This document shows, piece by piece, positions 7,968 to 14,950 of a stretch of 39,129 nucleotides of DNA; position 1 is the stretch's first letter; every line of letters begins with the position of its first letter. The stretch spans positions 1-39,129 of the forward strand of contig JAADII010000022.1 in assembly GCA_013151415.1 (NCBI GenBank), written 5' to 3'. Below the pieces are notes generated by a model, which saw only the letters and a program-made list of their open reading frames with translations, had not been told where the DNA came from and did no database searches. Source of the DNA: Chloroflexota bacterium (GTDB lineage Bacteria; Chloroflexota; Anaerolineae; J102). Position numbers and translations under genes: made by a program.

Positions 7968-8597
7968 TTATGGCATAATCTCGTCCACATCAATGACAAA
8001 GCCCTTGAGCGCCTGGGAACGAGCCTGTTCTCCCGGTCCCCATTGTCCCAGCAAGGCGTAAGTTTGCCCTTTCAGGCCGTACACCTCTACGGTGCGAGCG
8101 TTGGCGTCGAGCAACCAAAGCTCCTGCACCCCGGTCTCCTCATATAGAGGCGTCTTCACCCGACGGTCGCGCCACCAGGTTCGAGGCGAAAGGATCTCCA
8201 CCACCAGAGCGGGCGCGCCTTCGATGCCCCGGTCGCTGACGGTGGCTGAACCTCCCTTGGCCACAAAAACAACATCGGGCTGCACAGGCGTCTCCTGACC
8301 GGGGAGATACACATCGATAGGGGCATAGAACACTTCGCCAAGATCATGCTCTTTGGCAAATCGCCACATGGCAAACTCCAAATTTCTCGAAGCCCGCTGG
8401 TGATCGGGCGAGGGGGCAGGGACCATGTAAAGCACTCCTTTGATGACTTCGTATTGCCAACCATCATCGGGCAGCTTGAGCCAATCTTCATATGTCCACT
8501 GTCCTTGAGGCGGGGGCCAATCATTCACCATTGCAGGCTCAACCACCGGGGTGCGTTCAGGCGTCTGCGCTTTTTCCTTGACCAGAACAGGGTTCAT
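7968..8597 (-). CDS. Uma2-family (DUF820) putative endonuclease
   Basis: This is a 209-residue protein of the Uma2 family, which has a restriction-endonuclease-like fold. Visible landmarks are YEDWLKLPDDGWQYEVIKGVL (the acidic E-V-I-x-G entry), SPDHQRASRNL, QPDVVFV (catalytic-type aspartate) and APALVVEILSPRT with the V-E-I-LSP signature. After these come KTPLYEETGVQELWLLD and VEVYGL. All expected acidic residues and the following K are present, so it looks intact. It has a strong promoter at 8658-8686 and a GGGAG ribosome site before ATG 8597, and it probably heads a two-gene unit with the ATPase. Uma2 genes occur in many copies in Cyanobacteria and Chloroflexota. Their biological role is not established. 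Confidence 0.85.
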   Translation of the reverse strand: MNPVLVKEKAQTPERTPVVEPAMVNDWPPPQGQWTYEDWLKLPDDGWQYEVIKGVLYMVPAPSPDHQRASRNLEFAMWRFAKEHDLGEVFYAPIDVYLPGQETPVQPDVVFVAKGGSATVSDRGIEGAPALVVEILSPRTWWRDRRVKTPLYEETGVQELWLLDANARTVEVYGLKGQTYALLGQWGPGEQARSQALKGFVIDVDEIMP

Positions 8598-8657
8598 GAG
8601 AAAACTCCCACGTCTGCAGAAAATAGGGGATCCGTTTCGAATACGCGCTTCGAATTC

Positions 8658-8686
8658 ATTATAGATTGTGAGGCGCGTGGCGTCAA
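8658..8686 (-). promoter_or_regulatory. Near-consensus promoter of the Uma2-ATPase unit
   Basis: The minus strand reads TTGACG (8686-8681), a 17-base spacer, then perfect TATAAT (8663-8658). The predicted start of transcription is near 8651, about 50 bases ahead of the Uma2 ATG. The -35 hexamer lies inside the left stem of the hairpin at 8672-8709. Confidence 0.75.
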
Positions 8687-8709
8687 GACATTTTCTTGAG
8701 CCACGCGCC
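8672..8709. terminator. Strong hairpin between the SPFH gene and the Uma2 promoter
   Basis: GGCGCGTGGC (8672-8681) pairs perfectly with GCCACGCGCC (8700-8709). Inside, TCAAGA (8683-8688) pairs with TCTTGA (8694-8699) around a 5-base loop. This is a 16-base-pair stem with a single bulged G. It lies about 30 bases after the SPFH stop codon and could end that transcript. A U tract is lacking, so intrinsic termination is not certain. It also overlaps the -35 of the next promoter. Confidence 0.6.
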
Positions 8710-8740
8710 GGTTAAGCCGCATATTTTTCTCCTGATCGGC

Positions 8741-9688
8741 TTACGCCGATGACGCCGAACCGGATGTTTCATCACCGTCACCGGAATCGCTATCCCGCAG
8801 CAGGTCGCCGATGCCGCCTAAGGTCGCGAGGATGCCCGTGGCCTCGTATGGCAGGTATATCTTGGAAGCCTGACCGTCGGCCACCACCTTCAGAGCTTCC
8901 AGGTATTGAATAGCGATGAGCTTGTCATCTGGATTTGCGTCCTTGATGGCTGAAAACACTTTGTTAATGGCTTCGGCCTGACCGATGGCCTCGGTTTCCA
9001 ACTTATAGCGTTGCGCGTCGGCCACGCGGCGCACGGCTTCGGCCTGGCCCTCGGCTTCCAGGATGGTGGACTGGCGCATGCCCTCGGCCTGCAAAATCTG
9101 GGCCTGACGCAAGCCCTCGGCTTCGAGGATATTGGCGCGCTTCTCGCGCTCGGCTTTCATCTGGCGATGCATGGCCTGGGTTACATCTGCGGGCGGGTCG
9201 ATGCGCTTGATCTCGACTCGCACAATGCGCACGCCCCATTTGTCGGTGGCGTCGTCAAGCACCTCGCGCAATTTGGCGTTGATGATGTCGCGAGAGGTGA
9301 GCGCCTGGTCCAGCTCCATCTCGCCGATGACATTGCGCAGATTGGTTTGGGCCAGCTTGGTGGCCGCGTCGAAAAAGTTGGCGACATTGTAGATCAATTT
9401 GATGGGATCGGTGGCCTCGTAGAAGACGACCGCATCCACTGTCACCACCACATTGTCGCGGGTGATCACTTCTTGCGGCGGGACGTCCACCACTTGCTCG
9501 CGCATATCCACTTTGCGCATCTTGTCGATAAAAGGCACGATGAGCGTTAGGCCCGGCTCGGCCGTTCGATGATATCGCCCCAAACGCTCGATCACGCCCT
9601 TTTCGTATGGCCCAACAATACGGATGGACACCGCGGCCACGATGAGCACGAATACGGCCAGGAACAGAAAGAAAATCAGCACTTCCAT
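8741..9688 (-). CDS. SPFH/Band 7 (stomatin/paraslipin-type) membrane protein
   Basis: This is a 315-residue protein. Residues 1-27 form a single membrane anchor. Residues about 28-190 are the SPFH domain: [23 protein letters not shown], a [21 protein letters not shown] segment, [12 protein letters not shown], then a [14 protein letters not shown] segment. The C-terminal part (185-250) is a coiled coil of repeated [17 protein letters not shown]-type units typical of the family. A GGAGGT ribosome site stands 5 bases before ATG 9688. Stomatins oligomerise at the membrane and organise protein and lipid microdomains. In bacteria they are commonly encoded next to an NfeD protein, as here (10056-10499, upstream on the same strand), and the pair is sometimes cleaved by a membrane protease. 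The gap to nfeD is unusually long because of inserted repeats. Confidence 0.9.
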   Translation of the reverse strand: MEVLIFFLFLAVFVLIVAAVSIRIVGPYEKGVIERLGRYHRTAEPGLTLIVPFIDKMRKVDMREQVVDVPPQEVITRDNVVVTVDAVVFYEATDPIKLIYNVANFFDAATKLAQTNLRNVIGEMELDQALTSRDIINAKLREVLDDATDKWGVRIVRVEIKRIDPPADVTQAMHRQMKAEREKRANILEAEGLRQAQILQAEGMRQSTILEAEGQAEAVRRVADAQRYKLETEAIGQAEAINKVFSAIKDANPDDKLIAIQYLEALKVVADGQASKIYLPYEATGILATLGGIGDLLRDSDSGDGDETSGSASSA

Positions 9689-10055
9689 GTCAGCACCTCC
9701 GAGGGCGTTTGAGATTGATTAACGGTCAATAGCCAACAGTCAACAATCAAGGGTGGACTTCCTGAAAAAAAGCTATTCCCCCGCTGAGTTCGCTGAGCGC
9801 GCAGAGAAAAAGTGGGCGTTTTAAGAGAAAAACATGGCTCAATTCACCTCATTTTTCTCCCTGCGTCCTCCGCGGGCTCGGCGGTGAACTTTTTTTCAGT
9901 GAAGCCAACAGGCAACGAGCAACGGCCGGCAAGTGGCAGGGGCAGGGGGTAGGGGGCGAGGAGCAAGTGCAAGGAGCAAGGAGCAGGTGGCAAGTGGCAA
10001 GTGATGACAAAACTTTGAACCTTGAACCAGAAATCTTGAACTTTGAACTCCAGCA
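9689..10055. repeat. 367-base gap packed with several families of degenerate word repeats
   Basis: No gene is visible. From left to right the gap holds the following. CAA-x-x-x-CAA words occupy 9725-9750 (CAACAGTCAACAATCAA). A large imperfect inverted repeat spans 9762-9899. More GCAAC words lie at 9908-9925. A run of GGCAAGT and GGAGCAAGG words lies at 9928-10002. TTGAACYTTGAAC words fill 10013-10050. The runs differ in sequence but share the same style: 6-9 base words repeated with small changes. They separate two genes, SPFH and nfeD, that usually lie side by side. Confidence 0.75.
9762..9899. repeat. Large imperfect inverted repeat with CTGAAAAAAAG ends
   Basis: The left arm (about 9762-9812) begins CTGAAAAAAAG and continues through CCGCTGAGTTCGCTGAG to CAGAGAAAAA. 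The reverse complement of the right arm (9852-9899) begins with the same CTGAAAAAAAG and continues CCGCCGAGCCCGCGGAG to AGGGAGAAAAA. The loop is about 39 bases. The arms contain the repeated word CGC-x-GAG. It has the same architecture as the elements at 2491-2560, 31006-31120 and 34029-34100. Confidence 0.7.
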
Positions 10056-10499
10056 CTACCCCTTTATCGCCCGAACCAGCACGCGCGTGCCTTCAACGCC
10101 CACAACTTCGACCACGGTCTCTGCGGGAATGACCTGGCCATCCACCGATTCCGCGCGCCATTCCTCGCGCTCGATGCGTACGCGGCCTGTGGCTTCCAGC
10201 GGATCGATGGTTTCCAACACAATAGCTTTCTGGCCCAAAACGCGATCCACGCCGACTTTGACCGACATTTCACCGGAAACCCGCTCGGCGAAGCGTCGCG
10301 AATAGATAACTGCAATGACCGAAACCATGACAAAGAGCAAGATTTGCCAGGGTAGTGCAAGGCCAACGAGCGCCGCGAGCGCGCCGCCCATCGCCCCCAC
10401 GCCAAACGCGGCCAACACAAATCCGGCTGTAAAAATTTCGGCCAGAAATAGAAACAGAGCCAAAATGAGCCAACCCCAGAAAAACGCGTCGATGGTCAT
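10056..10499 (-). CDS. NfeD-family protein, partner of the SPFH protein
   Basis: This 147-residue protein has two or three membrane helices in residues 1-70 (FFWGWLILALFLFLAEIFTAG, FGVGAMGGALAALVG, WQILLFVMVSVIAVIYS). An OB-fold domain follows in residues about 80-147: VGVDRVLGQKAIVLETIDP, TGRVRIEREEWRAES, IPAETVVEVVGVEGTRVLVR. That arrangement and length match short NfeD (NfeD1b-type) proteins, which lack the serine-protease domain. Members act at the membrane with stomatin-like SPFH proteins. It is upstream of and on the same strand as the SPFH gene, as expected, though 367 bases of repeats separate them. An extended -10 element (TGGTACAAT) lies near 10574-10582. Confidence 0.9.
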   Translation of the reverse strand: MTIDAFFWGWLILALFLFLAEIFTAGFVLAAFGVGAMGGALAALVGLALPWQILLFVMVSVIAVIYSRRFAERVSGEMSVKVGVDRVLGQKAIVLETIDPLEATGRVRIEREEWRAESVDGQVIPAETVVEVVGVEGTRVLVRAIKG

Positions 10500-10573
10500 G
10501 AGTATCGAGCCTCCGTGGCGCTAAAGTGAAGCGTGGATGGCGGAAAGGAGATGCGGGCCGGACGATTGATTGT

Positions 10574-10582
10574 ATTGTACCA
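10574..10582 (-). promoter_or_regulatory. Candidate extended -10 element ahead of nfeD
   Basis: The minus strand reads TGGTACAAT, with TACAAT at 10579-10574 preceded by the TGn extension. No good -35 is present at 17-18 bases. The leader to the NfeD ATG would be about 70 bases. Confidence 0.35.
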
Positions 10583-10731
10583 GAAGTTTGTTCAAACACC
10601 AGACCAAACGCTGACAAGAGGCTGACATTTCACGGGTTTGTTTTCTCCAGCCGATATCGGGTACCATAAAGCGTCGTAAACGTTCACCAAATTTGCATCA
10701 TTTGCGTCTGACGCAACTTTGACGATAAAAC

Positions 10732-11670
10732 GTGTCCAACGATCATGAACCCCTAGCCACCGGCTCCGCGGCGGGAAAGATCATTCTTTTTGGCGAACAC
10801 GCCGTGGTCTACGGGCGACCGGCCATCGCCGCGCCCGTGCAGCAACTGCGCGCCTATGCCGAAATCCACCCCGGCCGCAAATGCCAGGTTGTCGCGGTGG
10901 ACCTGAACCGCGTCATCGATGTGGCCGAAGCGCCGGAGGATGATCCCATTGCGCTCATGGTGCGGCTGGCGTGCCACGAACTGGGCCGGTCTCTCCCTCC
11001 CTGGCGCATTGTGATCCGCTCCGATATTCCCATGGCCGCGGGACTAGGTAGTGGCGCGGCCATTGCCGCTGCCACCGCGCGGGCGCTCCTGGCCGGTTTT
11101 CGAGTCGATTTGCCTCTCGCTCGGCTGTCGGAGATGGTGTACGAGGTGGAGAAATTGCACCACGGCTCGCCAAGCGGCATTGATAACACGGTGGTCGTTT
11201 ATGAAAAACCGGTGTGGTTCGTGCGCGGTTGGCCGCCCGAACCATTCGCGACGCCGCGCCCCTTTCATCTTCTCATTGCCGACACCGGCATTCCCAGCCC
11301 CACCCGGTTCGCGGTGGCCGATGTGCGCGCGGCCTGGCAAAAGGACCCCGTCCGATATGAAGCGCTTTTCGACCGCATCGGCCGCATCGCCGCAGAAGCG
11401 CGGCGTCATATCGAGCATGGCCGCTCAGCCGACTTGGGCCCGCTCATGGACGAAAACCAACAACTACTGGCCAAGCTAGGCGTATCGTCGCCCGAACTCG
11501 AGCGCCTGTGCGCGGCCGCGCGCGCGGCCGGCGCGCTGGGGGCCAAGCTAAGCGGCGCGGGCCGCGGGGGCAACATGATCGCGCTGGTCGAGCCGGAAAA
11601 GAGGGCGCAAGTGAAGCAAGCGTTGCTGGCCGCGGGGGCGAAGCGGGTGGTGGAGACAAAAGTGGCTTGA
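10732..11670 (+). CDS. mvk: Mevalonate kinase
   Basis: This is a 312-residue GHMP kinase that phosphorylates mevalonate with ATP in the isoprenoid (mevalonate) pathway. Residues about 14-25 (GKIILFGEHAVVYG) hold the substrate-side lysine of mevalonate kinases. The ATP loop is PMAAGLGSGAA (near residue 101), and SGIDNTVV contains the catalytic aspartate. KLSGAGRGGNMIAL is the third GHMP motif. Length and motifs fit mevalonate kinase better than galactokinase or homoserine kinase, because of the GEHxVVYG plus SGIDN combination. Translation seems to start at GTG 10732, as no ATG precedes the conserved N-terminus. It is alone on the plus strand, convergent with the KDPG aldolase gene 18 bases downstream. 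Other mevalonate-pathway genes are not in the window. Several Chloroflexota lineages use this pathway. Confidence 0.9.
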   Translation: MSNDHEPLATGSAAGKIILFGEHAVVYGRPAIAAPVQQLRAYAEIHPGRKCQVVAVDLNRVIDVAEAPEDDPIALMVRLACHELGRSLPPWRIVIRSDIPMAAGLGSGAAIAAATARALLAGFRVDLPLARLSEMVYEVEKLHHGSPSGIDNTVVVYEKPVWFVRGWPPEPFATPRPFHLLIADTGIPSPTRFAVADVRAAWQKDPVRYEALFDRIGRIAAEARRHIEHGRSADLGPLMDENQQLLAKLGVSSPELERLCAAARAAGALGAKLSGAGRGGNMIALVEPEKRAQVKQALLAAGAKRVVETKVA

Positions 11671-11688
11671 GCGAAACGATTTGGCAAA

Positions 11689-12333
11689 TCAGCGGCGCCC
11701 TTCTTGCACCGCAGCAATGAACGCCGCCGCGCGCCGCGTGAGTTCGGCCATATCGCTGCGCTCGAGCAGAGCCTGGTTGATGAGACTGCCGCCCACGCCC
11801 AGGGCGACGGCCCCGCTGCGAATAAACGCCGCGGCTGTATCTAAATTTACGCCGCCCACAGGCACAATTTCCAGTTGAGGCAACGGCGCTCGGATGGCTT
11901 TGACCAGGGCTGGGCCGCCCACGCTGGCCGGAAAAAGCTTGACCATGTCGGCGCCCGCCTCCCAGGCTGCAAGCATTTCGGTGGGAGTGAAGCAACCGGG
12001 AATGACCGGAACGCTGTATCGACGACACATGGCCACCATTTGCGGGTTGAATGTGGGCGCGACAATGAAACCAGCGCCCGCCAAGATGGCCGCTCGCGCG
12101 GTTTCAGCGTCCAGCACCGTTCCCGCGCCGAACAGCACCTCTTCGCCATATCGTTTGGTGGCTTGGGCAATGACATCCAACGCGCCAGGCGTGGTCATGG
12201 TCACTTCGATGACCTTCACGCCCCCAGCCTTGATGGCGTCTGCAGCTGCGATGAGCTGTTCGGAGCTCTGGGCGCGCATGATGGCGATGACGCCTGTCTG
12301 GCGAATGAGATGCAATTTTTCGGTTTTGTTCAT
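11689..12333 (-). CDS. eda: 2-keto-3-deoxy-6-phosphogluconate (KDPG/KHG) aldolase
   Basis: This 214-residue class I aldolase splits KDPG into pyruvate and glyceraldehyde-3-phosphate. Key segments are GVIAIMRAQ (phosphate/substrate entry), VIEVTMTTPGA with the catalytic glutamate, LFGAGTV, IVAPTFNP, VIPGCFTPTEML, MVKLFPAS with the Schiff-base lysine, and PVGGVNLDTA plus GVGGSLIN for phosphate binding. All expected residues are present and the length is normal. ATG 12333 has an AGGAGA ribosome site. It is the last gene of the minus-strand cluster, 21 bases after the sugar-acid kinase, and together they would turn 2-keto-3-deoxygluconate into central metabolites. The family can also split 4-hydroxy-2-oxoglutarate or KDPGal, so the stereochemistry of the natural substrate cannot be read here. 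Confidence 0.9.
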   Translation of the reverse strand: MNKTEKLHLIRQTGVIAIMRAQSSEQLIAAADAIKAGGVKVIEVTMTTPGALDVIAQATKRYGEEVLFGAGTVLDAETARAAILAGAGFIVAPTFNPQMVAMCRRYSVPVIPGCFTPTEMLAAWEAGADMVKLFPASVGGPALVKAIRAPLPQLEIVPVGGVNLDTAAAFIRSGAVALGVGGSLINQALLERSDMAELTRRAAAFIAAVQEGRR

Positions 12334-12354
12334 GGTTCATCTCCTGCAACGGTA

Positions 12355-13512
12355 TTAACGGGAAGTGCGCTTGCCGCCGCCCAACGCGTCGGCTTTCATG
12401 AGCGCCTGCACCTCGGCCCTATCAATAATGGGAAGATCAAACATGAGCGTTTGTTTGAGGCGCGTGGCCGCATCGCCCACCATGACGCCTTTCGCCAACC
12501 CCTCGGCTCTGAAATCCTCTGTCAGCAGGCCATAATAAAAGCCGGCATTCCAGGTGTCTCCACCTCCGAGACGATCCAGCAGCGTGATCGGGCGAACCAC
12601 GGGGGAGCGAAAGAAATGGCCCTCGGCGTCAACCGCGGCGGATTCCCATCGATGTTGCTCGAAAGAATCGGGATAGCGAATGGTGATGGCCACAATCTTG
12701 GTATTGAACAGGGCGTGAAGCTGTTCGGCAAAGGCCCGGATGTCATCGTTTTCCAATCGTCCCATCTCTCCATCGATGATTTGTTTTGGGGAGTATTGTC
12801 CGCAGCCAATTTCATATAGTTTCGCCATGTCTTCGATCGTGGTGATAAGGATATCGACATATTCGGTGATCAGAGGCGTCATGACCGCGCGCGCTTGTTC
12901 AGGAGACCACAAGGTGGCGCGGTAGTTGAAATCCAAGCCCACAAGACAGTTCTCCGGCTTGCTGGCAATGGCTTCCATAAAAGCCTCATAGCAGTAGTTT
13001 CGCGAATAGCCACTATGAGCGGCTAATCCAAAGGTGATGCCCGATGTATGAAACAAACGCGCGTTTTCCAGCGCCGCAGACCAATTCACCATGCCAGCGT
13101 CCAGCTTTGAGGCCGCCGAAAACATGCGTTGATAGACGCCCACATTCTTGCGAGGAGTGCGGCCAATCTCGTAGATAAAACGTCCGATCGGTTCTGTTTT
13201 GGGCGCCCAAACGAAGAATGTTGTATCGACGCCCTGTTCACGCGCCAGATTGCGCAAGGAGCGTCCATAAGGGTTGTCGGGCACGCGCGTAATGTAGGCT
13301 GATGGTATGCCCAGCCGACTCAGCCCAACCGCCAGGGTGAATTCACTGCCCGCCATGGACAAATGAACCAACCGGGTTCGTTCGGGTCTTTCCATATCGG
13401 CGGGCGTGTCGCGCACCATCACCTCGCCAAATGTGACGAAAACAGGGCGCGCTTTTTGAAAGCGATCGAGGTCATCGCGAGTGATATCGTAATATGGGAT
13501 TCTCTCCATCAT
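12355..13512 (-). CDS. kdgK: PfkB-family sugar kinase, probable 2-keto-3-deoxygluconate kinase
   Basis: This is a 385-residue ribokinase-family (PfkB) kinase. The N-terminal FVTFGEVMVRDTP is the KDG-kinase-type substrate entry, followed by MAGSEFTLAVGLSRLG (sugar-binding GG-like region), VPDNPYGRSLRNLAREQGVDT and CLVGLDFNYRATLW. The signature LLDRLGGGDTWNAGFYYGLL carries the catalytic aspartate in the GGGD form, which occurs in KDG kinases and differs from the GAGD of many ribokinases. It is longer than the usual 310-340 residues, with extra length at the N-terminus and in the middle. ATG 13512 has an AAAGGA ribosome site 5 bases away (a second ATG follows at once). It lies directly upstream of the KDPG aldolase gene. 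KDG is the best substrate guess; other keto-deoxy sugar acids are possible. Confidence 0.75.
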   Translation of the reverse strand: MMERIPYYDITRDDLDRFQKARPVFVTFGEVMVRDTPADMERPERTRLVHLSMAGSEFTLAVGLSRLGIPSAYITRVPDNPYGRSLRNLAREQGVDTTFFVWAPKTEPIGRFIYEIGRTPRKNVGVYQRMFSAASKLDAGMVNWSAALENARLFHTSGITFGLAAHSGYSRNYCYEAFMEAIASKPENCLVGLDFNYRATLWSPEQARAVMTPLITEYVDILITTIEDMAKLYEIGCGQYSPKQIIDGEMGRLENDDIRAFAEQLHALFNTKIVAITIRYPDSFEQHRWESAAVDAEGHFFRSPVVRPITLLDRLGGGDTWNAGFYYGLLTEDFRAEGLAKGVMVGDAATRLKQTLMFDLPIIDRAEVQALMKADALGGGKRTSR

Positions 13513-13593
13513 GGTAGTCCTTTCTCAGTAACGCGAGCATCCGTCCTCTGTGGATGAAAGATGACAGCATGGCGGTGCGTTTCGGATCGTTCA

Positions 13594-14091
13594 TCAAGTT
13601 GCGTCATCCTCGAGATACTTGGGATGCCATTCGACCCCCTCCCACGAGGTGATTTTTTCTGGCTTCAAACGCACCAGATAGCGAGGTCGAGAGAGCGAAG
13701 CTTCAAGATATTCGGGTCCTCGTTCGCCCAAATACCGCAACGCCATGCGTCGCCCTATCTCTAGCATGCGTCCCTCCATGGGCTTGGGGCCTTCCAAAAT
13801 TTCCGCTTCGCCCTCGAAGAGCACGCGCGTAAAAGGGGCGCTATCCATTGCACATGAAATGCAAATGCGAGGGTTCTCTTTGATGTATTTCATATATCTG
13901 GCTTTGGCCCGCGGAATGAAATACACGGCTTCTCCGTCATATTCTTGCCAGACGGGTGCAATGTAAGGGGCTCCGTCCGGTTTGACCGTCCCCAATCGCG
14001 CCACAATGGGTCCGGCCAAAAACTCGATGATTTCTTCATTGGTCAGACCGCGCATTTTGCCCATCCAATTCGAAGACTGTGATTGCGCCAT
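13594..14091 (-). CDS. Pyridoxamine-5'-phosphate-oxidase-like split-barrel flavin protein
   Basis: This 165-residue protein belongs to the split-barrel flavin-binding superfamily (PNPOx-like, F420/FMN users). The signature is FLAGPIVARLGTVKPDGAPYIAPVWQ..., followed by AVYFIPRAKARYMKYIKENP and ICISCAMDS. The tail (EGVEWHPKYLEDDAT) lacks the C-terminal substrate motif of true PdxH. It is therefore not expected to be the vitamin B6 oxidase. It lies in the middle of the sugar cluster (gaps of 81 and 88 bases to its neighbours). An association with the catabolic genes is possible, but nothing in the protein shows which substrate it reduces. An A/G-rich site (AAGGAGGAAGAAAC) precedes the ATG. Confidence 0.8.
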   Translation of the reverse strand: MAQSQSSNWMGKMRGLTNEEIIEFLAGPIVARLGTVKPDGAPYIAPVWQEYDGEAVYFIPRAKARYMKYIKENPRICISCAMDSAPFTRVLFEGEAEILEGPKPMEGRMLEIGRRMALRYLGERGPEYLEASLSRPRYLVRLKPEKITSWEGVEWHPKYLEDDAT

Positions 14092-14179
14092 GTTTCTTCC
14101 TCCTTGAGCATGGGGTTGATTCAGTTAGAGGTCCTGGAGGACAAGGTGATGCTGGGGAAATGAATCCGGTGAGACATGA

Positions 14180-14932
14180 TCACCAGCCATAGGTGAAGTT
14201 GGGCGGAACAAGCAATCCATCCACAATGTTCAATGCAGCGTCGATGTGTCGCTGGCCTTTGCTTAATGAGATGGTTAGATGACCGGGTAGCAATGCATCG
14301 ATTTCTGCGTTGCGCAGCTTGCTTAGGCTATCAAGATGCGCGCGCAGATCGCAATCCCAGGTGTTTTGGAGCAAGATTTTGCCTCCGAAAAACACCAAAT
14401 CCCCGCCAAAAAGAATGGTTTTGCCGTTGCAACTCAGCAAAAATGAAACATGCCCCTGACTATGGCCCGGCGTTTCAATGGTTTCCAATTCGAGAGCGCC
14501 AATTTTCACCCGTTGACCTTCTCTTAATTCCACATCCACCTGACAAGGTTCGAAGCGGTAATCGGGCGGATAAAGACCCACCTCTTTTGCTTTCGCCAAT
14601 GTGATGGCCTCTTCATCGCCCTCTTGCAGAAATCGCGCGCATGCCGCATGCATATAGACGCGAGGGTTGCCCAGGGCCTTCACCAATTTGGCGGCGCCGC
14701 CTGCATGATCGGCGTGCGCGTGGGTCAATAACACATGACGGACCTGGGCCAAGTCGAAGCCGTGGTCGCGTATGTTTTGCAGGATTTGCGGAACGCCCAA
14801 GCCCGCTCCGGCGTCGATGATGGCCAGTTCTTCGCCGCCATCGACCAGATAGATATGACAATCGTAGTCGTCTGTCATCCCAAAACCCTGAAGGCCGCTG
14901 CCGATCAGGTAGATGTGTTCCATGAGTTTCAT
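14180..14932 (-). CDS. MBL-fold metallo-hydrolase
   Basis: This 250-residue enzyme is started at ATG 14932, because GGAGGG stands 5 bases ahead of it. An earlier ATG at 14947 lacks a ribosome site. The metal ligands are complete: LLTHAHADHAGG (HxHxDH), PGHSQGHVSF, LFGGDLVFFGG and LLPGHL. The central part (residues about 100-170) is helical, as in glyoxalase II and lactonase-type relatives. The neighbourhood of sugar-acid genes makes a lactone or thioester substrate attractive, but that is inference. The family is too broad to name the reaction. The gene is 18 bases downstream of the aminotransferase, so the two are surely cotranscribed. Confidence 0.8.
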   Translation of the reverse strand: MKLMEHIYLIGSGLQGFGMTDDYDCHIYLVDGGEELAIIDAGAGLGVPQILQNIRDHGFDLAQVRHVLLTHAHADHAGGAAKLVKALGNPRVYMHAACARFLQEGDEEAITLAKAKEVGLYPPDYRFEPCQVDVELREGQRVKIGALELETIETPGHSQGHVSFLLSCNGKTILFGGDLVFFGGKILLQNTWDCDLRAHLDSLSKLRNAEIDALLPGHLTISLSKGQRHIDAALNIVDGLLVPPNFTYGW

Positions 14933-14950
14933 GGCTGCCCTCCACATTGG

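Noticed and set aside
11678-11690. GATTTG-G-CAAATC as a bidirectional terminator between mvk and eda
   Set aside because: The loop would be too small, there is no U tract, and it overlaps the aldolase stop codon; it is probably chance.
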